Below are positions 57,921 through 64,000 of a stretch of 64,000 bases of DNA, in pieces. The notes below the pieces were generated by a model. The model was not told where the DNA came from. It saw only the letters and a list, made by a program, of their open reading frames with translations, and did not search any database. The DNA is from an uncultured Gammaproteobacteria bacterium. GTDB lineage: Bacteria > Pseudomonadota > Gammaproteobacteria > Pseudomonadales > Pseudohongiellaceae. Positions within the stretch are counted from its first letter, which is position 1. The number at the start of each line of letters is the position of its first letter. The DNA lies in contig CAJWVZ010000008.1 in NCBI GenBank assembly GCA_913048385.1, positions 1-64,000 of the forward strand, in the 5' to 3' direction. A program made the translations under genes and the position numbers.

Positions 57921-58949
57921 TTATAAATCTTTTGATTGGCTAGCCGCAAACTCAACATCCATGGCGTGTTCCCCTGACATCAATGAAGGAATGATACTCT
58001 CAACAGCTTCACCATTAAACACGATCTGGTACAACCCTTCGGCTAGAGGCATGTGAATATTGAGTTCTTTGGCTCGTTCGTACACTACTTTTAGTGTGTT
58101 GATGCCCTCTACAACCTGCCCGACACTATCTTCAGCCTGTCTATAAGATAATCCAGTTCCAAGCAGCGAACCGAATCTAAAGTTACGACTCATTGGCGAG
58201 GAGCATGTCACGACTAGATCACCAACTCCAGACAAACCCAAAAATGTCATTGGATCAGCGCCAAGCTCACAACCAAATCTCGCCATTTCAGCCAACCCTC
58301 GGGTAACGATAAGGCTATTTGTGTTATGTCCCATCCCTAACTCAGCTGCGATTCCCGCGATTACAGCGTAGACATTTTTTAATGAGCCGCCCAACTCAAC
58401 CCCGTACATGTCGTCATTGGCATATACGCGAAAGAATTCCGACTTTAAGACGTCCATAACCATGCTTCGGACAACTTTATCATCGCTCGCAATCACTGTT
58501 CCCGAATATTGATTACCCGCGATTTCCTTCGCAAGATTAGGTCCGCTTAACACCCCGACGCGGGCTCGCGGATCAATCTCAAGCAGAATCTGACTCATTA
58601 GTCGAAAGCTGCCTTCCTCAATACCTTTTGTTGTGCTGATTAGCGGCACAGAAGGTGGCGCAAACCCGATGACCTCCTCAGCAACTGATCGAAAAGATGA
58701 GCTAGGAACAGCCAAAAAAATGAGACTTGTCTCAGAAACCGCGTCGACCATACTTGAAGTGGCCAAAATTGAATTGTTCAATTCATAACCTGGCAGATAA
58801 AAACTATTAAGATTCTCATTATTGATCTCTGAAGCCATATCCTCGCTGCGCATCCAAAATTTAACAAAGTAGCCATTGTTAGCAATAATATTAGCGATTA
58901 CAGTTCCGAAGCTTCCGCCACCCATAACTGTTACAACTGATTTGGACAT
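57921..58949 (-). CDS. gpsA: Glycerol-3-phosphate dehydrogenase (NAD(P)+)
   Basis: GpsA makes sn-glycerol-3-phosphate for phospholipids from dihydroxyacetone phosphate. The dinucleotide site VMGGGSFGTVIANIIANNG is near the N-terminus, with LSGPNLAKEIAGNQ, the catalytic Lys in ELGGSLKNVYAV, and GLSGVGDLVVTC. The length (342) matches E. coli (339). The ATG at 58949 has GGAG 8 bases upstream; an in-frame start at 58970 is less likely. It follows sthA by 35 bases. Confidence 0.95.
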   Translation of the reverse strand: MSKSVVTVMGGGSFGTVIANIIANNGYFVKFWMRSEDMASEINNENLNSFYLPGYELNNSILATSSMVDAVSETSLIFLAVPSSSFRSVAEEVIGFAPPSVPLISTTKGIEEGSFRLMSQILLEIDPRARVGVLSGPNLAKEIAGNQYSGTVIASDDKVVRSMVMDVLKSEFFRVYANDDMYGVELGGSLKNVYAVIAGIAAELGMGHNTNSLIVTRGLAEMARFGCELGADPMTFLGLSGVGDLVVTCSSPMSRNFRFGSLLGTGLSYRQAEDSVGQVVEGINTLKVVYERAKELNIHMPLAEGLYQIVFNGEAVESIIPSLMSGEHAMDVEFAASQSKDL

Positions 58950-58984
58950 ACAGATCTCCAAGACATACAAGCATCAATATCGAA

Positions 58985-60367
58985 TTAAAAAACCCTGTTT
59001 AAACCATCGAGCGCTGCTGTACGATAAGCCTCTGCCATGGTGGGATAATTAAAGGTCGTCTCAATAAAATATTTGATACTATTTTCTGGTGCCGGCTGAC
59101 CCATAATTGCTTGACCAATGTGAACAATCTCTGATGCTTGATCACCAAAGCAATGTATACCCAACAATTCCAATGTTTCAAAATGAAAAATTAACTTCAA
59201 CATTCCTACTTCTTCGCCGGTAATTTGAGCACGAGCGGTATTTTTGAAAAAAGCCTTCCCAACCTCATAAGGAATCTTTTTCGCTGTCAACTCTGCTTCC
59301 GTAAAACCGATAGTTGATATTTCAGGAATTGTATAAATACCGGTTGCAACCTCATCGACCAGCTTGCATTCTGCGGGAGAAACAATAGCGTTGCTAGCCG
59401 CTCGGCCCTGATCATAGGCCGCACCAGCTAAAGCAGGCCAGCCAATAACATCTCCTGCTGCATAGATATTTTTAACCTTCGTTTGATATCGCCTGTTTAC
59501 CTTAATTTGACCTCGGTTATTTGGCTCAATCCCCAGCATTTCCAGCCCCATCTTTTGGGTGTTCCCGGTTCGACCATTTGCCCAAAGAACAATATCACTT
59601 TTAATTCTCTTGCCTGATTTCAGATAGGTGACGATGTGATTTTCTGAGTATTCTACCACCTCATACTCTTCGTTATGACGACTGCGCACACCCAAATCTC
59701 GCAAGTGATAACTTAAAGCACCGGATATTTCAGTATCCAAGAAGCTAAGCAAGGATTCTGACGGATTAATTAACTCAACTTTCGCACCCAACGCGCCAAA
59801 AATTGAAGCGTACTCACAACCAATTACACCTGCTCCTATTATTGTAACTTTCCGGGGAGAGAAATTAAGGGATAGAATCGTATCGCTATCGAACATCAGA
59901 GGATGGGAAAAATCAATATCGGGCGGCCGATAAGGTCTGGAACCTGTTGCAATAACAAAGCTTTTTGCCGCTAGCTGTTTGCGCTTACCCACCAGGCTAA
60001 TCGTATTATCATCAAGAAATTTAGCCTTGGCTTTATATAGAGGAATACTATTTCTATCATAAAAATCCGTTCTCATTCTTACTTGATCCTGCACGACTTT
60101 TTCGGCTTGAAGGAGGATTTGCTGAAAGTTTAATTTTCTAGCTTCACCAAAATTTCTAAATAAAGGATTGGTGTTAAATTGCATTACCTGCTTCACCATA
60201 TGCCGAAGCGATTTTGAGGGGATCGTCCCGCGATGTGTGCAATTCCCTCCAACAAAATCCAAGTTATCTACGACTGCCACTTGTAGGCCTTTTTTCTTAC
60301 TGTTCATCGCTGCAGCTTCACCGGCTGGACCTGCTCCTACGATAACAATATCAAATTCTTCTCTCAT
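58985..60367 (-). CDS. sthA: Soluble pyridine nucleotide transhydrogenase
   Basis: SthA, a flavoprotein, exchanges reducing equivalents between NADPH and NAD. The FAD site is [11 protein letters not shown] at residues 10-20. In the disulfide-reductase family signature, C43 is present but the partner Cys is Thr48 ([14 protein letters not shown]), which separates SthA from lipoamide dehydrogenase. The NAD site is [12 protein letters not shown], and the second FAD motif IYAAGDVIG. At 460 residues it matches E. coli SthA (466). It lies between apbE and gpsA; Pseudomonas also has it close to apbE. Confidence 0.95.
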   Translation of the reverse strand: MREEFDIVIVGAGPAGEAAAMNSKKKGLQVAVVDNLDFVGGNCTHRGTIPSKSLRHMVKQVMQFNTNPLFRNFGEARKLNFQQILLQAEKVVQDQVRMRTDFYDRNSIPLYKAKAKFLDDNTISLVGKRKQLAAKSFVIATGSRPYRPPDIDFSHPLMFDSDTILSLNFSPRKVTIIGAGVIGCEYASIFGALGAKVELINPSESLLSFLDTEISGALSYHLRDLGVRSRHNEEYEVVEYSENHIVTYLKSGKRIKSDIVLWANGRTGNTQKMGLEMLGIEPNNRGQIKVNRRYQTKVKNIYAAGDVIGWPALAGAAYDQGRAASNAIVSPAECKLVDEVATGIYTIPEISTIGFTEAELTAKKIPYEVGKAFFKNTARAQITGEEVGMLKLIFHFETLELLGIHCFGDQASEIVHIGQAIMGQPAPENSIKYFIETTFNYPTMAEAYRTAALDGLNRVF

Positions 60368-60402
60368 ACTTCCCCACTAAAATTATTGATAAAAGCACAG
60401 CC

Positions 60403-61500
60403 TTAATTGAGTAGATATTCTTCAAATTGAGAAGTATGTGTCTGATAAAATTTGTTCTCAGCCTTGTCATGACTTATAAAATAAGATGCTATATTGCTGG
60501 CGTTAGCATGCTCAGTCGCAGCCTCCAACCCCATTACCAAATAGGCCGTAGCGAGAGCATCTGCTACTGAAGCCATTTCGTTAATTACGTATACCGCTGC
60601 AAGGCCGTGAGACACAGGCCGACCATTTCGTGGGTCAATCTCGTGTGAATACCGTATTCCATTTTTCTCAAAAAAATTTCGATAATCTCCACTTCCAGCT
60701 ACCGCAATAGTATGCCCAAGACTATCCAAAACAGCATAGACTTCACTCTTACTGCTGACTGGGGTTTCAAGCGCAGGCGCCCAACTAACTTCGCCTGCTT
60801 TATAGCCTCTCATCTTAAGCTCTCCTCCAATCTCAACAAAATGATTCTCATACCCATTATCAAAAAGTAATTCAGAGATCTTGTCTACCGCATAACCTTT
60901 CGCAATTCCACTTACATCTAATTCAATGTTTTTAGTTTTTGAAATTATGCTCAAACTTGGGTCAATTACCAAATTCTCGATGCCCAGTCTCTCCATCGAC
61001 ACGCCTATTTCTGACGAGGTTGGGACAAAGTCTTTCAGACGTGGCTCGGGACCAAAGCCCCACAATCGAACAAGAGGCCCTACGGTAATGTCGAATGCTC
61101 CATCAGTTTCTATAAAAATTTTTTGCGCCAAAGAGAGCACCTCTAGCTGCTCCGGTGAAACGATTAAGGGCTCTCCGACAGCCATCCGATTAAATTGAGC
61201 AAGCTCAGAGTTCAACGCATAAGTTGAGAAAAGTTCCTGATCGAACCGGCGTAGAGCCTCAGCGACTTTATTTTTTACAGGAGCAATTTCGGACCGAGAA
61301 AAATTTCCACTAATTGTTACTGAATAAGATGTTCCCATTGTCAACCCACCAAAGTTAACAAGAGAAACATTGTTAAAGAAGATAAGAAATATTATCAAAC
61401 CAATCATGAAACTTGAAAGAGCTAAGAAGTAAAAGAATCTCATATAATTACTAAAAATTTTGAAGAAGCTGAGCTCAAAAGCCCTTTTATGCTTGCCCAC
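60403..61500 (-). CDS. apbE: FAD:protein FMN transferase
   Basis: ApbE attaches FMN covalently to Thr or Ser of flavoproteins such as NqrB, NqrC and RnfG. The protein has an N-terminal membrane helix (about 20-42) rather than a clear lipobox. It then shows MGTSYSVTI, DGAFDITVGPLVRLWGFGP, LDVSGIAKGYAVD, HFVEIGGELKMRGYK and ASVADALATAYLVMG, the FAD and Mg binding sites. The start is a GTG at 61500; an ATG at 61443 would begin right before the helix, and neither has a good Shine-Dalgarno. It lies 21 bases after gap. No flavinylation target gene is in the window. Confidence 0.93.
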   Translation of the reverse strand: MGKHKRAFELSFFKIFSNYMRFFYFLALSSFMIGLIIFLIFFNNVSLVNFGGLTMGTSYSVTISGNFSRSEIAPVKNKVAEALRRFDQELFSTYALNSELAQFNRMAVGEPLIVSPEQLEVLSLAQKIFIETDGAFDITVGPLVRLWGFGPEPRLKDFVPTSSEIGVSMERLGIENLVIDPSLSIISKTKNIELDVSGIAKGYAVDKISELLFDNGYENHFVEIGGELKMRGYKAGEVSWAPALETPVSSKSEVYAVLDSLGHTIAVAGSGDYRNFFEKNGIRYSHEIDPRNGRPVSHGLAAVYVINEMASVADALATAYLVMGLEAATEHANASNIASYFISHDKAENKFYQTHTSQFEEYLLN

Positions 61501-61521
61501 AAAGTCATGGGAAGAGAAATA

Positions 61522-63024
61522 TTAGATTGACGGCTCTTGAAATTCTTCTGCTGGATACATCTGATATGTAACCCCCGCCATCTTATAAACCATGCGCCCA
61601 ACCTGACAGCAATACCCAAACTCATTGTCGTACCAAAGATATAAAATCACATGATTTCTGTTCACAATTGTAGCCAAAGAATCAACTATACTGGCCTCTC
61701 GAGTGCCAACAAAATCACTAGAAACTGCATCCGGCGCTTCCGTAAAACTAACTTGATCCTGTAATTTGGAATGTAATGCAATCTCTCTAAGAAACTCATT
61801 AATTTCTGTTTTTGACGTTTCACGACCTAGGGTTAGATTTAAAATTGCCATCGATACATTTGGAATCGGAACACGAATTGCGTTCCCGGTTAACTTGCCC
61901 TCCAACTCAGGAATCGCTTTGACAACAGCTTTTGCTGCCCCGGTTTCAGTAAGCACCATATTGAGCGCCGCACTTCGACCGCGCCGGCTGCCCTTATGAT
62001 AATTGTCAATGAGGTTCTGATCATTTGTATAAGCATGAACGGTCTCAACATGCCCCTGCTCAATGCCAAACTCATCGCTAATCACTTTTAAGACGGGCGC
62101 GATTGCGTTAGTCGTACAAGATGCGGCAGTCAAAATCCTATCACTGTCCGAGATCTCGTGATCGTTAATACCATATACAATATTTTTAAGAGTACCTTTA
62201 CCTGGTGCAGTTAATAAAACCTTGGCCGCGCCTCTGGACTTAAAATGCCGAGACAAACCTTCCTGATCCCTCCAGACACCTGTGTTATCGATAATGAGCG
62301 CCTCATTAATTCCATGCTCTGTATAATCAATCTCCTCAGGTGATTTCGCGTAGATGATCTTCATGACATTTCCGTTAGCTATAAGACTATTACTATCGTT
62401 ATCAACTCGAAGAGTTCCCTGAAATGCACCATGAACTGAATCAGACGCAAACAATGACGCCCTCTTCTCCAAATCTCCCTCCCCACCGGGGCGCACCACT
62501 ATAGCCTTAAGCCTCATAACCTCGCCGGTACTTGTCCGCTCAATCAATAGCCGAGCCATAAGACGGCCAATACGACCAAAGCCGTATAATACAACGTCCT
62601 GACTCTTGGAGGTAAGTGCGACCTCTGAACCGTCAATAGAGGCTAATTCTCTCTTGACAAATTCATCAACTTCTTCATTGCCCCCTTCAGCAGACTCTAA
62701 ACACTTCATATAGCTGACTGTCAATTTCCCAAGATCTATTTGAGCGTGACGTAAATCCAACTTTGAGAGGGCTATTAAAACTGGGTGAGTTTCAAACTCA
62801 GACATTTCATTCCGCTCGATTTGTCGAACGAAACGATGAGATTTCATGATAAAGGTAACGGACCGATTGTGAAGAGGTCGTCCATAGATAAATATTCCAA
62901 CATTGCGCTGGCTGAAAAGCTGACCAATAACCGGAATCATTTCCTGAACAAGCGCCTCTCGTTGCTTCCAATCCCCAAAATAATCATCAACGTTTGGACG
63001 AACCACATTGCCTCCAATTTCCAT
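61522..63024 (-). CDS. gap: Glyceraldehyde-3-phosphate dehydrogenase, long form with N-terminal extension
   Basis: A 500-residue GAPDH. About 140 residues precede the NAD site GFGRIG (148-153); this extension (REALVQEMIPVIGQLFSQRN, MKSHRFVRQIE) is shared by the Pseudomonas gap located next to mfd and nqr. The catalytic C303 is in ASCTTNAIAP, with HAYTNDQNLID and WYDNEFGYC further on. The ATG at 63024 lies 2 bases after a perfect hairpin and lacks an upstream Shine-Dalgarno. A GGAGG within codons 4-5 could instead support a GTG start at codon 7 (63006). It is divergent from mfd and probably co-transcribed with apbE. Confidence 0.94.
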   Translation of the reverse strand: MEIGGNVVRPNVDDYFGDWKQREALVQEMIPVIGQLFSQRNVGIFIYGRPLHNRSVTFIMKSHRFVRQIERNEMSEFETHPVLIALSKLDLRHAQIDLGKLTVSYMKCLESAEGGNEEVDEFVKRELASIDGSEVALTSKSQDVVLYGFGRIGRLMARLLIERTSTGEVMRLKAIVVRPGGEGDLEKRASLFASDSVHGAFQGTLRVDNDSNSLIANGNVMKIIYAKSPEEIDYTEHGINEALIIDNTGVWRDQEGLSRHFKSRGAAKVLLTAPGKGTLKNIVYGINDHEISDSDRILTAASCTTNAIAPVLKVISDEFGIEQGHVETVHAYTNDQNLIDNYHKGSRRGRSAALNMVLTETGAAKAVVKAIPELEGKLTGNAIRVPIPNVSMAILNLTLGRETSKTEINEFLREIALHSKLQDQVSFTEAPDAVSSDFVGTREASIVDSLATIVNRNHVILYLWYDNEFGYCCQVGRMVYKMAGVTYQMYPAEEFQEPSI

Positions 63025-63026
63025 GG

Positions 63027-63051
63027 CCAGATAAGGATCGCTATTATCTGG
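63027..63051 (-). promoter_or_regulatory. Perfect 8-bp hairpin directly upstream of the gap start
   Basis: On the minus strand CCAGATAA and TTATCTGG flank a 9-base loop and end 2 bases before the gap ATG. In mRNA the stem would occupy the place of the ribosome-binding site. It could be a translational operator, or a DNA operator for the divergent gap and mfd promoters. Confidence 0.5.
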
Positions 63052-63237
63052 ATATTCAACCTTATGTGCAAGAATCCCAACACAAACTCTTGGTTTTTTA
63101 CATATTGCAAAATTTTCGAATAAAACAGACGCATTAAACTACCATTGTCGGTGATGGCGGACTAAAATCACTATATGTATCAGATCAACTATCCTTAAAA
63201 GATTGAAAGCGTAACATTCGTTTCCATTAAAACTACC

Positions 63238-64000
63238 ATGACGTATTTATTTCCCTCAGTAACTGATCTTGACGACCGCACCTCAACCCCAGTTGAATAC
63301 TGGAGCGAAGGTCGTGGGGCTGTTCGAAGCCTTGCAATAGCGGAAGCAGCGACAAGAGCGAACGCTCCTTTCCTCGTCATTTGTGACAACAATGAATCTG
63401 TAGAGGTTTTTTGCCGAGAAATCGGTTATTTTTGTCACTATCACGAGAGTTTAAAGGTACTCACACTCCCAGACTGGGAAACCCTGCCTTACGACAATTT
63501 TTCACCTCACCAAGACATCATATCCGATCGGCTGCGGGCACTTTTTCATCTGCCAAATTTCAAGAAAGGAATACTCGTAGTTTCAATTACGAGTTTGATG
63601 CATCGCTTCCCCCCCCAGAGCTATGTGCTTGCAAACACCCTGTTGTTAAAAATAGGACAATCGGTGAAACTGGAAAAACTGCGAGAGCAGTTACTAGCTG
63701 CAAACTACAATCTCTGTGAAATGGTTTACGAACACGGCGAATTTGCGGTGCGCGGTTCTATTGTTGATATATTTCCAATGGGTAGTCATGCACCCTTACG
63801 AATTGAACTGTGGGACGACGAAATAGAGACCATTCGAGTTTTTGATCCAGAGACACAAAGGTCTGGCAAAAAGAAGAAGGAAATACGCTTATTACCAGGT
63901 CGGGAATATCCATTAGATACAAACGGCGTTAGCAATTTTAGATCGGCGTTTAGAGAAAGATTTGATATTGACTGTCGAAAAAGCCCGATTTATCAAGACG
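63238..64000 (+). CDS. mfd: Transcription-repair coupling factor Mfd, 5' part
   Basis: The first 254 codons of mfd; the gene runs off the right edge. Mfd removes stalled RNA polymerase from DNA lesions and recruits UvrA. The N-terminal UvrB-like module is clear: VLTLPDWETLPYDNFSPHQD, IISDRLRALFHLP, a stretch of SITSLMHRFPP, then the start of the next domain EFAVRGSIVDIFPMGSH and IELWDDEIETIRVFDPETQRS. The start is an ATG at 63238; no strong Shine-Dalgarno precedes it. It is divergent from gap over 213 bases, as in Pseudomonas. Confidence 0.95.
   Translation, partial: MTYLFPSVTDLDDRTSTPVEYWSEGRGAVRSLAIAEAATRANAPFLVICDNNESVEVFCREIGYFCHYHESLKVLTLPDWETLPYDNFSPHQDIISDRLRALFHLPNFKKGILVVSITSLMHRFPPQSYVLANTLLLKIGQSVKLEKLREQLLAANYNLCEMVYEHGEFAVRGSIVDIFPMGSHAPLRIELWDDEIETIRVFDPETQRSGKKKKEIRLLPGREYPLDTNGVSNFRSAFRERFDIDCRKSPIYQD

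Overview
This window is a chromosomal segment of a gammaproteobacterium. It is packed with housekeeping genes and has no phage, plasmid, insertion sequence or CRISPR array. The evidence for the lineage is gene order and family type. The tRNA-Gly/pgsA/uvrC edge, the murB-kdsB-ycaR-lpxK-lolCDE-rne set, lexA beside nagZ and topA, the MoxR/DUF58/VWA cluster, the long block running purF-cvpA-SPOR-folC-accD-trp-truA-fimV-asd-leuDC, and sthA/apbE/gap/mfd all recall Pseudomonas-like chromosomes. Base composition is clearly AT-richer than Pseudomonas. Several insertions and losses (trpBA beside trpF; no leuB, no nqr genes, no ptpA, exbBD or comEC), together with an AddB/AddA pair, fit a streamlined and probably marine relative. 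I cannot name the genus from sequence alone.

Layout. 1-9821 is all on the minus strand: tRNA-Gly, pgsA, uvrC, murB, kdsB, a Trm112-like protein, lpxK, the LolCDE lipoprotein exporter, and a serine-recombinase-like protein with a degenerate catalytic site. A gap of 974 bases without a gene, rich in inverted repeats, separates it from rne (10796-13396, plus). etfBA and a DUF1285 gene follow on minus. mnmH, addB and addA (16034-23424) form a plus-strand run; the last two overlap and make a two-subunit helicase-nuclease for double-strand break repair. nagZ-mscS-hpt is a coupled minus operon divergent from lexA, which carries two SOS boxes. topA and ilvE (minus), tatD (plus) and a glutaredoxin-like gene with pyrD (minus) come next.

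33361-40847 is a tight plus-strand operon of MoxR ATPase, DUF58, DUF4381, two VWA proteins (the second fused to TPRs) and BatD, followed by a YciH/eIF1-like gene. 40854-55861 is one unbroken minus-strand block of 15 genes for peptide-chain-factor modification, chorismate, leucine, aspartate-family, tryptophan, fatty acid, folate and purine synthesis, with fimV and truA inside. folE diverges from it. The right edge (56487-63024, minus) holds a DUF4892/OmpA-like protein, a DUF4389 membrane protein, gpsA, sthA, apbE and the long form of GAPDH. A partial mfd runs off the window on plus.

I found no clear new multi-gene system. The points most worth a second look are: the recombinase-like protein with a substituted active site, the hairpin-rich region before rne, a perfect hairpin beside the gap start codon, alternative hairpins in front of moxR, and the missing nqr and leuB genes where gene order would predict them.
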